A stretch of DNA of 64,000 nucleotides from Paenibacillus taichungensis (lineage in GTDB: Bacteria; Bacillota; Bacilli; Paenibacillales; Paenibacillaceae), in assembly GCF_013359905.1 (NCBI RefSeq), contig NZ_JABMCC010000106.1:124001-188000 (forward strand). The letters are read 5' to 3'. Position numbers and translations under genes: made by a program. Under the pieces are notes generated by a model. That model did no database searches. It was not told the DNA's origin and saw only the letters and a program-made list of their open reading frames with translations. Shown here piece after piece: positions 43,944-53,641 of this stretch. Positions within the stretch are counted from its first letter, which is position 1. Every line of letters starts with the position of its first letter.

Positions 43944-44963
43944 TTACAGCTTCACGATCTGACCAGTCTTCTCAGATTCAAATGCTGCCAGAATCACTTG
44001 CAGAGAACGCAAACCTTCTTCACCGGAAATGCTTGGAGGTGTTTGCGTTACAATCGATTCTACAAAAGCATCAATAACGCCGCTTGGTACTTGTTTCTCG
44101 TTGGTAGACATTGCGCCAACTTTGTATGTTTCAACCGTGCCGTTAGTCAGCTCAACGATAACCTCGTCACCATCTACCGTTCCGATCTTCATCACACCAT
44201 TTTCACACCACAGAACCGTACTGTTATCTCCTGCTCTGTATTGTGTCCAGCTCGCTACCAGCGTACCAATTGCACCGCTCTTCATGCGAAGAAGGCATGT
44301 TGCGTTATCGTCCACTTTGGTGTTTTCCTTGTGCAGTGTGCTGATGAAACCAGCAACTTCGGATACTTCATCATCCAGCAAATAACGGATAAAGTCCGAT
44401 TTGTGCACGCCCAGGTCACCCATGGCACCCATAATCGCTTCTTCTTTACGGAAGAACCAGCTTTCTGCACCGTCTACGCTCCAGCCTTCCGGACCCGGAT
44501 GACCAAAGGAAGTACGGAAATTCAGGACTTTACCCAGTTTGCCGGAGTCCAGAATTTCTTTGGCTTTCACGTGTGGAGGCATCAAGCGCTGGTTGTGTCC
44601 AACCATCAGATACACACCGTTTTTCTTGGCAGCTTCAATCATTTGCTCGCCTTCTTCGGTAGTAACCGCCATCGGTTTTTCCACCAGTACATGTTTACCG
44701 GCATTCGCAGCAGCAATGGCCATAGAGGCATGCAGGTAGTTCGGCGTACAAACGCTGACTGCATCCACTTCTTCGCTTGCAAGCAATTCTTCGTAGCTAG
44801 AGTAAGCTTTACCGCCGTAAGTTTCGGCCATCTTCTCCGCACGCTCCACGATCGGATCGGCAAAAGCGACAAGTTCTACGTTCTCATTGGCAGCGTACTC
44901 TGGAATATGTCTGCGCTCGGCAATGGCTCCACAGCCGAATACAGCAACTTTAATTTTACTCAT
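43944..44963 (-). CDS. Gfo/Idh/MocA-family oxidoreductase
   Basis: This 339-residue NAD(P)-dependent dehydrogenase has the Rossmann motif VAVFGCGAIAERRHIP, VEKPMAV at the active-site loop, and GDLGVHKSDFIRYLL in the C-terminal domain, a pattern of inositol/scyllo-inositol and related sugar dehydrogenases. ATG 44963 is preferred over a TTG at 44969 because GGAG is 10 versus 4 bases away. It follows the TIM-barrel isomerase gene by 27 bases. Together they resemble inositol-type or keto-sugar pathways. Confidence 0.9.
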   Translation of the reverse strand: MSKIKVAVFGCGAIAERRHIPEYAANENVELVAFADPIVERAEKMAETYGGKAYSSYEELLASEEVDAVSVCTPNYLHASMAIAAANAGKHVLVEKPMAVTTEEGEQMIEAAKKNGVYLMVGHNQRLMPPHVKAKEILDSGKLGKVLNFRTSFGHPGPEGWSVDGAESWFFRKEEAIMGAMGDLGVHKSDFIRYLLDDEVSEVAGFISTLHKENTKVDDNATCLLRMKSGAIGTLVASWTQYRAGDNSTVLWCENGVMKIGTVDGDEVIVELTNGTVETYKVGAMSTNEKQVPSGVIDAFVESIVTQTPPSISGEEGLRSLQVILAAFESEKTGQIVKL

Positions 44964-44990
44964 GTACAAATGTCTCCTTTGACAAATAAA

Positions 44991-45767
44991 TTAGAATTGG
45001 TTCAAGTAATTCTGCTTCAGCCAGTTATGACTGTTGGCTACGCTTTCAAGCGGTGGATTCTGGCAAACGTCCTGTTCCACGATCAGCCATTCTACACCTG
45101 CACTCGTAGCTGCTTCAATAACAGCTGGCAGATTAACGGAACCTTGTCCCAGTTCCAATGTCTTCATTTGGCCCTGTTCGTCTTTACTGAAGTCTTTTAA
45201 GTGAAGCAACGGCAGACGACCTGCATATTTGTTGATATACTCAATCGGATTTTGTCCAGCAAATTGTACCCAACATACGTCCATTTCCACTTGAACTGCT
45301 TCAGGTGTCGTTTGTACAAACATTGCATCAAAGGCATTTTCGTCGCCAACCTGACCGTGGAATTCGAAATCATGGTTATGATAACCGAAGATCAGACCTT
45401 GTTTAGTCGCTTCTGCACCATATTGTTGCAATTCGTTGAACAGTTTGGTCCAGCCTTCTGCATTCTCTGGACGATCTTCAGGCATCAGGTAAGGGCAGAT
45501 CATATATTGAGCCCCAATAGTTTTGAGGTAGTCGATTTGTTGTTGCAGATCTTCACGCATAGCATGTAATGAAACGTGGCTGCTGAAACCTTTCAGTCCA
45601 AGTTCATCCAATAGCGCTTTCATTTCTTCGGCAGGAATGTCACCATATCCGGCGAATTCGACACCTTCATAACCAAGCTCTGCTACCTTGCGCAAAGTTC
45701 CACGGAAATCTGCTGCAGTTTCATCACGGAGTGTAAACAATTGCAAACCAATATTAAGTTTTTTCAT
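44991..45767 (-). CDS. Sugar phosphate isomerase/epimerase (AP-endonuclease-like TIM barrel)
   Basis: This 258-residue xylose-isomerase-like TIM barrel belongs to the IolE/IolI/EboC-type group. Metal-binding positions are visible as Glu in YEGVEFAGYG, His in FGYHNHDFEF, Asp in VEMDVCWVQF, His in LLHLKDF and Glu in WLIVEQD. It should isomerise, epimerise or dehydrate a keto-sugar or inosose. AGAGGTG precedes the ATG by about 8 bases. It heads the operon with the Gfo/Idh/MocA enzyme and is divergent from an AraC regulator. Confidence 0.9.
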   Translation of the reverse strand: MKKLNIGLQLFTLRDETAADFRGTLRKVAELGYEGVEFAGYGDIPAEEMKALLDELGLKGFSSHVSLHAMREDLQQQIDYLKTIGAQYMICPYLMPEDRPENAEGWTKLFNELQQYGAEATKQGLIFGYHNHDFEFHGQVGDENAFDAMFVQTTPEAVQVEMDVCWVQFAGQNPIEYINKYAGRLPLLHLKDFSKDEQGQMKTLELGQGSVNLPAVIEAATSAGVEWLIVEQDVCQNPPLESVANSHNWLKQNYLNQF

Positions 45768-45911
45768 AATAGATGCACCTCTGCTCTCAAATTTGCTTTC
45801 ATTGCTCTATCTGGTATCATCCTAACGCAAAACAGGCTAGAATGAACATATACAATATCGTCAGAACATGAACTATCTGATCAAATTTTTAAATTTGGAG
45901 GATTACATCTT

Positions 45912-46730
45912 TTGGAAACCTCAGTACTGATCTGTGACTATTCCTATCACTATAAGGCGTTTAACCATAATATGAAGGGCGAGTTGCAGACTTATCTGTT
46001 CCGTCTGCAAACCGAAGGCTCTTGCAAGGTATATGTGCAGGATGAAGAATTTAAGATGACTGGCGGCGATTTACTACTGCTTAAACCCGGAGACGATTAT
46101 CACCTCGTGGTAGAAGAACCTCATAAGGAGGGCAGGTTATCCAGCGGAGACTATTATTTGTTCTGTGAAGGGGAATGGATTGATAGTTGGTGGAAGCGTC
46201 ACCATCGATCCACGGTGAGCCACATTGGGCTGGATGATAAATTGGTCAGTCTCTGGCGCAGTATGCTCCTGGAGAAACGCCGTGGACCGCTGGAGGAAAA
46301 TATAGAACTGAGTGATGCACTGCTGCGCGGTTTGTGTCTGTATATCGATCGGGCCATCAAGGAGAATATCCAGACGGATCGTTCTGTTTCCTCAACACTG
46401 AAGCTGAAACGATTCATTGAAGAGCATGCTACTGTCACATTCAAACTCGAAGAAGCCGCCCGCTACGCAGGACTAAGCCTGTCTCGTGCGGTGCGATTGT
46501 TCAAGGAGCACTATGGCCAAACGATGATCCAGTATGCGATTGAAATTCGACTGAACGCTGCCTTGGAGCGTATGAAGTACAGTGATATGACCTTGGAGCA
46601 TATTGCCGAAACATGTGGTTTTGCAAGCTATTCTTATTTCCACAGAGTGTTCCGATCCCATTTTGGAATGTCCCCGGCCGAATATCTCAAATCCCAGGCT
46701 CATCAATCCATCGATTTAGAGCATTTATAA
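45912..46730 (+). CDS. AraC-family transcriptional regulator
   Basis: This 272-residue regulator has an N-terminal cupin domain (GGDLLLLKPGDDYHL) and a C-terminal AraC double helix-turn-helix (FKLEEAARYAGLSLSRAVRLFK and LEHIAETCGFASYSYFHRVF). The start is a TTG at 45912 with GGAGG about 10 bases upstream. It is divergent from the isomerase/dehydrogenase operon, which it most likely controls. Confidence 0.9.
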   Translation: METSVLICDYSYHYKAFNHNMKGELQTYLFRLQTEGSCKVYVQDEEFKMTGGDLLLLKPGDDYHLVVEEPHKEGRLSSGDYYLFCEGEWIDSWWKRHHRSTVSHIGLDDKLVSLWRSMLLEKRRGPLEENIELSDALLRGLCLYIDRAIKENIQTDRSVSSTLKLKRFIEEHATVTFKLEEAARYAGLSLSRAVRLFKEHYGQTMIQYAIEIRLNAALERMKYSDMTLEHIAETCGFASYSYFHRVFRSHFGMSPAEYLKSQAHQSIDLEHL

Positions 46731-46766
46731 GTGTAGTTGTGCTCGATCCTCTTCTTTCTTCATGAT

Positions 46767-46800
46767 GAAAGCAGCTGATTTTCAATCGGCTGCTTTCTTT
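46767..46800 (+). terminator. Terminator of the AraC gene
   Basis: Arms GAAAGCAGCTGATT and AATCGGCTGCTTTC (one G-U pair) followed by TTT. Confidence 0.75.
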
Positions 46801-46928
46801 CAAAAAAACCTCTACTAGTTCCCATGACTTCACGAAAACAAACCTGTATAGTTAAAATATAGTATTCTTACAGATTCATACATAGGTTAGTCTTATACTC
46901 TACCACTCTACTATTTGGAGAGATTTCA

Positions 46929-47633
46929 ATGGAAACTAAACGTAAAATCTTAATTATTGAAGACGAACATGATATTTCGCGCATTTTGCGAGACTATTTG
47001 ACCAAAAATCAGTATGAAGCCGCAGTGGCCAGCAATGGACAAGACGGGTTGCAGATGATGGACATGTTGCAGCCGGATTATATTATTCTGGACATCATGC
47101 TTCCGGATATGGACGGGATCGATGTATGCCGGGAAATTCGGCGGAGAAACAACATTCCCATTCTCATATTGAGTGCACGAGGCAGTGATACCGACAAGGT
47201 ACTCGGCCTGGGATTCGGGGCGGATGACTATATGACCAAACCCTTCTCCCTGAGCGAATTACTCGCACGAATTAATGCGCACTTTAGACGATATGACAGT
47301 TTAACTTTAGCGAGCGAGCGGGACAGAACAGATCTGCTACGTTTGGCTAACCTGGAAATTGACAAGAAAGCCTATAAAGTTAGCCTAGACGGTAACGAGG
47401 TTTCTCTTTCCGCCAAGGAATTTGAGCTGCTGCATTATCTGGCGAGCAATAAAAACCAGGTCTTCTCCAAGTCTCAATTGCTGGATGCGATCTGGGGATA
47501 TGCTGCATACGGAGATGAAAATACGGTGACCGTGTATATTCGCAGACTAAGAGAAAAAATTGAGGCAGACCCTTCCCATCCTGCTGTTCTAAAGACCGTC
47601 TGGGGCGTCGGATACAAATTCAATCATGAATAG
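46929..47633 (+). CDS. OmpR/PhoB-family response regulator
   Basis: This 234-residue regulator has a receiver domain with phospho-Asp55 (IILDIMLP), Lys in YMTKPF, and a winged-helix domain ending TVWGVGYKF. GGAGAG lies about 7 bases before the ATG. The cognate kinase follows after 21 bases, then an FtsX-type ABC exporter, which the pair probably controls. Confidence 0.92.
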   Translation: METKRKILIIEDEHDISRILRDYLTKNQYEAAVASNGQDGLQMMDMLQPDYIILDIMLPDMDGIDVCREIRRRNNIPILILSARGSDTDKVLGLGFGADDYMTKPFSLSELLARINAHFRRYDSLTLASERDRTDLLRLANLEIDKKAYKVSLDGNEVSLSAKEFELLHYLASNKNQVFSKSQLLDAIWGYAAYGDENTVTVYIRRLREKIEADPSHPAVLKTVWGVGYKFNHE

Positions 47634-47654
47634 GCAAAGATTGGAGGAGGCAAC

Positions 47655-49097
47655 TTGTCACTAAACACATGGTCCGCACGATGGCTCAAAACAACATTCA
47701 TCCTCCTGATTATTCTGGTCGGATGCAGTCTGGTTTTATTTCTTAATCTGCTTGAAACCAGAAATTCGACTGAGTCTACATTGTCGATCCAGCAAGTTCG
47801 TCTCCGGGTTAACCCCATCCTGCTCAACCTGGAGCAGAACATTCATCTCCTGCAGGAAACAAGAGTACGAGAACATCTTCTTTCCATCGTCAAGGAAATT
47901 GGGGTTGAGCTTTCCTATGTTGGATTAGATGGGACTATATTGCTGTCCTCTTCTCCCACCTCCGAAGGAAAACAAGTCAATCTGCGATCAGCCCTGCATT
48001 ATGATCTAAATCATGCCGTACAGGCCACGAACGGAAACGATTCGCTTAACATCGCTTTTCCTGTTATGGATGGTCCCGAAGGAAGCCAGATTGGCAATGC
48101 TCTCTTCACGATTCCTAAGTCCATGGTTACGGTGAAAGAAACGGTGATATTCCCTTTCTTTATTTTGGGTACGCTTTTGATCACCTCTATGGTTCTTGGC
48201 ATTTATCTGGTGTTGATGAAGAGAAAATTTAAGACACAGCTGCTCTCCCCCATTCATCAGTTGAAGCAACATGCTGAATCCATTCTCAAAGGGAAATATA
48301 GTGAACCGATACAGTATAACCGCATGGATGAGATGAGCGAACTATACGCCATGTTTGATCTGATGCGTACAGAAATTATGCATTTAAGCGAACTTCGTAT
48401 CCGGCAGGAAACTGCGCAAAAAGAACTCATTACCAATATTTCTCATGATATCAAAACACCGATTACAACAGTTAAAGCCTACATAGAAGCTATTCTGGAA
48501 GGAATATACTCCGATAAAGAAACTCTGATGGAGTATATGAAAGTCATGCAGACCAATACGGACAAAACAGCCCGTCTTGTCGAGGACCTGCTTGTTCATG
48601 CATTGCAGGAGCTGGGGCAGATTTCTGTGGAGCCGTATGAAGTATATAGCAGCCCCGCCTTTGAGCTTATGTTAAAACCGATCGGACATGTTGTTCTAAC
48701 CAGTGGAATGATCTATGAAGCACCCAAAAACATTCCAAATGTATTAATCCAAATGGACCCTGTTCGAATTGAACAAGTCATATCCAATCTCGTCTCAAAC
48801 GCTCTTAAGCATACTGCTCCGGGAGACGCCATTCGTATAAACGTAGAGCTAAAAGGTGACCAACTCAATGTTACAATCGCTGATTCAGGTCAGGGAATAC
48901 GTGCGCAGGACATGCCTTTTGTTTTTGAACGTTATTTTAAAGGCCAGACTTCCTGGTCAAACAGAAACGCTCACGAAGGAACAGGCCTAGGTTTGTCTAT
49001 CTGCAAAAGCATTATTGAGGCGCACGGAGGACATATCTCCTTTTCAAGCAAAGAAGGACAGGGGACAATCTTTCAGTTTAATCTCCCGATCTGCTGA
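47655..49097 (+). CDS. Sensor histidine kinase
   Basis: This 480-residue kinase has a helix at 13-32, an extracytoplasmic single-PAS/Cache-like domain of about 130 residues, a second helix at 165-187, a HAMP linker, phospho-His264 in ISHDIKTP, and an ATPase domain with GTGLGLSICKS. The sensor domain distinguishes it from the BceS type, so direct sensing rather than flux sensing through the transporter is more likely. The start codon is TTG with GGAGGAGG 5 bases upstream. Confidence 0.9.
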   Translation: MSLNTWSARWLKTTFILLIILVGCSLVLFLNLLETRNSTESTLSIQQVRLRVNPILLNLEQNIHLLQETRVREHLLSIVKEIGVELSYVGLDGTILLSSSPTSEGKQVNLRSALHYDLNHAVQATNGNDSLNIAFPVMDGPEGSQIGNALFTIPKSMVTVKETVIFPFFILGTLLITSMVLGIYLVLMKRKFKTQLLSPIHQLKQHAESILKGKYSEPIQYNRMDEMSELYAMFDLMRTEIMHLSELRIRQETAQKELITNISHDIKTPITTVKAYIEAILEGIYSDKETLMEYMKVMQTNTDKTARLVEDLLVHALQELGQISVEPYEVYSSPAFELMLKPIGHVVLTSGMIYEAPKNIPNVLIQMDPVRIEQVISNLVSNALKHTAPGDAIRINVELKGDQLNVTIADSGQGIRAQDMPFVFERYFKGQTSWSNRNAHEGTGLGLSICKSIIEAHGGHISFSSKEGQGTIFQFNLPIC

Positions 49098-49150
49098 GGA
49101 ATAAGAGACTCAGTCTGGCCATATGGTGCCTGTAATACTTTATTCATAAT

Positions 49151-49168
49151 TTGATAAGGCTTTATCAA
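49151..49168 (+). promoter_or_regulatory. Perfect dyad before the ABC exporter operon
   Basis: Arms TTGATAA and TTATCAA with a 4-base centre lie 50 bases before the GTG start of the ATPase gene. There is no T run, so a regulatory site is more likely than a terminator. Confidence 0.35.
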
Positions 49169-49217
49169 TATCCCTCCTTTAGAATGAACCCTATATTACA
49201 ATCGGGAGTGATCATAC

Positions 49218-49976
49218 GTGGCGAAAAAAACCATCATTCGTGCACAGAATCTGTGCAAAACGTACAATACAGGCAGTGAACAATATCATGCCATTCGCAA
49301 CGTCGATCTTGATATTTATGAAGGGGACTTCACGGTCATCATGGGCAATTCCGGCTCAGGCAAATCAACGCTACTCTATCTGATGAGCGGGCTTGACCAT
49401 GTGACCGCCGGCGAAGTCTATTTTCGGGATCAACGTATTGACGCCTATAGTGAACGGGAAATGTCCGACTTCCGTATTCGCAGGATCGGATATATTTATC
49501 AGAGCATCAACCTGGTCCCCGACCTTTCCATCAAAGAAAATATCGCTTTGCCGGGGTACATTGCCGGAACTAAGAAAAACGAAGTACAAACAAGAACCGC
49601 TCAACTCATGAATGCCATGGATATTGACGGTCAGCGCAATCGACTTCCTTCTCAAACTTCGGGAGGACAGCAGCAAAGGGCTGCCATTGCACGTGCTCTA
49701 ATTAACTCTCCGGATATCCTCTTTGCCGATGAACCAACTGGAAGCTTGAATTATGAGCATGGCAAAGCCGTGTTGGATATCCTGACGGATATCAACCGAA
49801 AAGGACAATCCGTTGTCATGGTTACACATGATATCAAGGCAGCCTGTCGGGCAGACCGGCTTATTTTCATCCGGGATGGTAAGGTTGGCGGCATTATGGA
49901 GTTTGAGAAATATGACGAACATCAGATCCATGATCGGGAATCGATGGTCTTTGCTTTTGTGTCGGGGAAGGAGTAA
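49218..49976 (+). CDS. ABC transporter ATP-binding protein (MacB/BceA type)
   Basis: This 252-residue ATPase has Walker A GNSGSGKST at residues 43-51, signature TSGGQQQRAAIARAL, Walker B ILFADEPTGSL and the switch His in VMVTHD. It belongs to the family that works with FtsX-type permeases in peptide detoxification or lipoprotein handling. The start is a GTG with GGGAG about 9 bases upstream. The permease follows after only 3 bases. Confidence 0.92.
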   Translation: MAKKTIIRAQNLCKTYNTGSEQYHAIRNVDLDIYEGDFTVIMGNSGSGKSTLLYLMSGLDHVTAGEVYFRDQRIDAYSEREMSDFRIRRIGYIYQSINLVPDLSIKENIALPGYIAGTKKNEVQTRTAQLMNAMDIDGQRNRLPSQTSGGQQQRAAIARALINSPDILFADEPTGSLNYEHGKAVLDILTDINRKGQSVVMVTHDIKAACRADRLIFIRDGKVGGIMEFEKYDEHQIHDRESMVFAFVSGKE

Positions 49977-49979
49977 TTT

Positions 49980-52382
49980 ATGGCTGCTATGTTGAAACTG
50001 AGTCTCTCCTACCTGAGCAGAAGTAAAATCCAAAACCTTTTTATCGCTCTGCTGATTCTTCTTTCTACACTCCTTGTATCTACGGCAGTCATCATCCTGA
50101 CCAACACAGGCAATCAATTTAAAGATATGCATGATCAAACCAATGGATCTCATCAGATTCTGACGTTTGAGAAAGGGTTGAATGATCCCAACGAAACACA
50201 TCAATGGTGGGCTGCTCAGGAAGGAATCGAAGTATCTCCATTGCTGACCTATCGCACTCTATCAGGCATCGCCTTTAAGGGTACGGATATTCCCAACGTA
50301 TATCTTTACATGCTTAACACCCCTCTACCCCCATGGGGTGTGGATGAACTCATTTTTTCAAACGGAACTTCAAGGTCTATTCCTGAGCGAGGTACGGTCT
50401 GGATTCCCACTTCATTGGCTAATGCCTACAATATCTCGGCAGGAGATACGATAGGCTTCAAGACAGGTTCCAGCACACTCGATCTGAAGGTATCTGGCAT
50501 TGTGGTCGATGTGCCATATGGAGCCCCCTTCACCAACACAGCACGCGTATGGATGAATCCCACAGATTATCAAACGGATTTCGATTCAATCGCGGGTAAA
50601 GACAATTATATGATGGGTATCCATTTCAACGATTACAGCACCAATTCAAGCTATTGGGAACGTTATGCGAGCGAGATGGGAACTCCTTTCCTGGAAACCA
50701 AGATGGAATTCGAGAGCATCTCCTCTTTCTATCTAATCATCAATCAGATTATTGGATTCATCATGATATTCCTAGGTACTGTTATGCTTGTAATCGCCCT
50801 TATTACTATCGGATTTACGATTTCGGATGCCATTCTGGACAACTATAAAACTATCGGGATTCTCAAGTCACTGGGCCTCACTTCAAGCAGAACCATAGGT
50901 ACATATGTTATCCAGTACTCCTTTCTATCCGTTGTTGCCATTCTCCCAGGCCTCGCACTGAGCGTGGTGGTATCGAAATTTATCATTAATATCTCCGTGT
51001 CTTCCCTTCAGGTAGGCAATCGTCATATTGCGATTAACGGAATTAGTGAAGCCATGTTAGTAGGTGTGTGCCTGTTTGCACTGGTAATATTATTCGTCAT
51101 TCTGTATGCCAAAAAAACACGCAGCATTCAGCCGGTGCAGGCCATCCGCTATGGAATGTCAGAGACGGATCATGCTCGCTTGGCAAACCGAATAAATTCG
51201 CCACTAGGTAACTGGATTGGTTTTGCCCAATTGCCTGTAGCTGTGGTCATCGGAATCCGCAATTTGATCAAGAACACCAAAAGTTCTGTTTTGATGCTGC
51301 TGCTGACTACGATGGCTTCCTCCGTACTGGTGCTAGGGTATGTTCTATTGACCAGCATCACTGGAATTTATCAGATTGCGGCCCAATGGGGTTATGACAA
51401 TGCCAATATCGCAGCTGTAGTTGTTAACAAAAATACATTTCCCCAGGCTGAGTTGAAGCAAGTATTAGGAAAAGACTCGAGGATTAGAACTGTGGGTTGG
51501 CAAGGAAACACTACCGGAGTAGTTAGTCCGGAGTCTACATCAGAAATGCACGGCCAATCCACCAGCCTATATCTGAGTGTACTCGACGGAAGTTATCAGG
51601 AGCTTGGGTTTGAGACGCTAAAAGGAGATAATCCTCGTCAAGCGAATGAAGTTGCCATTGGTGTAAGTGTCGCTAAGACATTAAATAAAGAACTCGGTGA
51701 CCTCATAGACCTTTACATTGAGGGAGAAAAACGCACTTTCATCATCACCGGAATCTATCAAGCAATCGCCAACATGTCCGTATCAGGTCGGATTACCATT
51801 GATGCCATGAGAACGGTGAACCCGTCTTACGGTGATTTCGATACCATTTTCATCAATTTAATACATCCAGCTCAAGCAGATGTGGTTGCAGGGGAATTAA
51901 ATGAGCAATTCAAAGCTTCCGCTTCAGTCGTAACCCAAAAAACACTGCTCGATTCGGTCTATGCAGAAGCCGCTGACATCCTCGTCTATCCCATGAGCTT
52001 AATTGGGTTATTGTTTATCCTTGCTACATTCATCATTATTTTCAGTACCTGCCGGATCAGTATCCGCAAAGAAAGCAGAACGTACGGAATCTACAAATCC
52101 ATTGGCGTGACATCTCGTCGTATTCGATTGTCGGTTGCTTTGGGAATTACGATTTTGTCCGCTATTGGAGCGGTACTGGGTACCGTAGTAGGTGTGTATG
52201 TACTACCTATGCTACTTGAGACGGTTCTCTCTAGATATGGCATTGTATATCTTCCACTTATTTTAAATTGGGGAGGCATTATTCTGTTCGCTTTCCTAAG
52301 CATTGGCGCAGCAGCTCTTGGCTCCTGGTTATCATCCAGAGATATTCGTGAAGCATCCCCTCGTATGTTGGTTATTGAGTAA
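49980..52382 (+). CDS. FtsX-family ABC transporter permease
   Basis: This 800-residue permease has the two-FtsX layout: an N-terminal helix, an extracytoplasmic domain at about 45-255, three helices (about 260-390), a further helix near 435, a second extracytoplasmic domain at about 465-655, and three final helices. It differs from BceB, which has one large loop near the middle. AAGGAG lies 6 bases before the ATG. With its ATPase it should act on an envelope peptide, lipoprotein or antibiotic; the exact substrate is unknown. Confidence 0.9.
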   Translation: MAAMLKLSLSYLSRSKIQNLFIALLILLSTLLVSTAVIILTNTGNQFKDMHDQTNGSHQILTFEKGLNDPNETHQWWAAQEGIEVSPLLTYRTLSGIAFKGTDIPNVYLYMLNTPLPPWGVDELIFSNGTSRSIPERGTVWIPTSLANAYNISAGDTIGFKTGSSTLDLKVSGIVVDVPYGAPFTNTARVWMNPTDYQTDFDSIAGKDNYMMGIHFNDYSTNSSYWERYASEMGTPFLETKMEFESISSFYLIINQIIGFIMIFLGTVMLVIALITIGFTISDAILDNYKTIGILKSLGLTSSRTIGTYVIQYSFLSVVAILPGLALSVVVSKFIINISVSSLQVGNRHIAINGISEAMLVGVCLFALVILFVILYAKKTRSIQPVQAIRYGMSETDHARLANRINSPLGNWIGFAQLPVAVVIGIRNLIKNTKSSVLMLLLTTMASSVLVLGYVLLTSITGIYQIAAQWGYDNANIAAVVVNKNTFPQAELKQVLGKDSRIRTVGWQGNTTGVVSPESTSEMHGQSTSLYLSVLDGSYQELGFETLKGDNPRQANEVAIGVSVAKTLNKELGDLIDLYIEGEKRTFIITGIYQAIANMSVSGRITIDAMRTVNPSYGDFDTIFINLIHPAQADVVAGELNEQFKASASVVTQKTLLDSVYAEAADILVYPMSLIGLLFILATFIIIFSTCRISIRKESRTYGIYKSIGVTSRRIRLSVALGITILSAIGAVLGTVVGVYVLPMLLETVLSRYGIVYLPLILNWGGIILFAFLSIGAAALGSWLSSRDIREASPRMLVIE

Positions 52383-52407
52383 CGTGGGCAAAAGAATAGC
52401 ATTCCAA

Positions 52408-52440
52408 GAGGGGGAATTCGGACTTCCCCCTCATTTTTTT
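52408..52440 (+). terminator. Terminator of the FtsX-type ABC operon
   Basis: Perfect arms GAGGGGGAA (52408-52416) and TTCCCCCTC (52424-52432) are followed by ATTTTTTT. Confidence 0.88.
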
Positions 52441-53641
52441 AATCCGTCGATGAACCGGAATCTTTAATATTCAACTTCACATCATATGTCACAGGAATTT
52501 GACTAAACGTTTCATCCCAATTTTCTTTGACCTTTTTCCACACCTTCGGGTGTTTGATCCGTAACTGCTCTCCGAATCCGGCCACTTCCACCCGATAGGT
52601 GTTCTGCATTTTGCTCATAACTTGATGTATTTGTTCCTTTATTGTATCAGCAAACTTTACCTCCAATTCCTGAATGTACTTATCTGTTGAAGGGATTTCT
52701 GGAGAACTCCAATCTTCCATGAGTTGGCCCTCTGATTCAATCTTTACATGAAAAGATATGTTATTACCTTGGATTATCGGAGTAATCTTACTCTTGGTAG
52801 ACTTGATTTCATACGTTACCGTATGTCCCTTAGGATGAGCGTACGATTTCACAGCTCCTTCTTGGGCCTCCCCTGTTATCCAGGACAATCCCTCAAGCTC
52901 AATCTGGCTAAAGGAGCCAATCCACTTTTTCGTTTCTCCTTTATAGATCTCTGCCCCTGAAAATTTATGTTCCCCCTCAGCTGTAATGACATTCTGCAGC
53001 ACAAAGCTTGCTCCTGATTGCATTTTCCCGTCAAGTTTCGCAAGAGATACAGGAGGAAGGATCTTGTTGGAACGGTACGAATTCCCCACCACTCCCTTTA
53101 AATAAAAGGCTGGGACTTCTCCCGGCTCTAAAGAACTAAGAGCTTCGTAGGCTGTTCCATGGCTTACCAAAATCAGGCAACTGGGACGGATATCATTATC
53201 TCGCAAAATAAAATCAAGTAACTGCTCCAAGCTATATTTTTTGGTCAACTCATGGGAAACAACAATGACTTTTAAATGATGACCAATGAGCGGACGGTCT
53301 CTTCTTAGAGCAAACTGACGAAAGATCTGAAACAGAGAATCTCCAGTTAACCTTTCATTCAAAAAAGATTGTCCCTCGGAAGCACCGGTACTTTTTTGAG
53401 TTGCCTGTTTGGGTCCAATCCGCGGAACGATCTGTACGGTAGTTGTAAAATTGTTATTTTTGGGATAATGGCCTCCTTGTGCATTAATACTCTTTTCAAA
53501 TTTCGACTCTTCAGCCACGTCTAGCCCCAGACCCACATAAACACTTAGATCTTCGATCTCTTTACTGCTCCAACACCCTGAAGTAAACACTAGCAGCAAC
53601 AACGTTAACAAAATGGTTAATTGCCTTCTGAAACTGTTCAA
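52439..53641 (-). CDS. Ger(x)C-family germinant receptor lipoprotein (GerAC-like)
   Basis: This 400-residue lipoprotein is the C subunit of a spore germinant receptor, anchored on the outer face of the spore inner membrane. The signal ends FTSGC, with Cys23 lipidated, followed by W-S-x-K-E-I-[ED]-D typical of the family. The start codon is TTG at 53641, overlapping the GerAB stop as TTGA, with GGAGG 9 bases upstream. It is last of the A-B-C operon. The germinant, usually an amino acid, sugar or nucleoside, cannot be told. Confidence 0.92.
   Translation of the reverse strand: MNSFRRQLTILLTLLLLVFTSGCWSSKEIEDLSVYVGLGLDVAEESKFEKSINAQGGHYPKNNNFTTTVQIVPRIGPKQATQKSTGASEGQSFLNERLTGDSLFQIFRQFALRRDRPLIGHHLKVIVVSHELTKKYSLEQLLDFILRDNDIRPSCLILVSHGTAYEALSSLEPGEVPAFYLKGVVGNSYRSNKILPPVSLAKLDGKMQSGASFVLQNVITAEGEHKFSGAEIYKGETKKWIGSFSQIELEGLSWITGEAQEGAVKSYAHPKGHTVTYEIKSTKSKITPIIQGNNISFHVKIESEGQLMEDWSSPEIPSTDKYIQELEVKFADTIKEQIHQVMSKMQNTYRVEVAGFGEQLRIKHPKVWKKVKENWDETFSQIPVTYDVKLNIKDSGSSTD

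Noticed and set aside
43923..45200. A 425-codon plus-strand frame over the Gfo/Idh and isomerase genes
   Set aside because: It runs across two clear genes and their junction, has no ribosome site and no recognisable motif.
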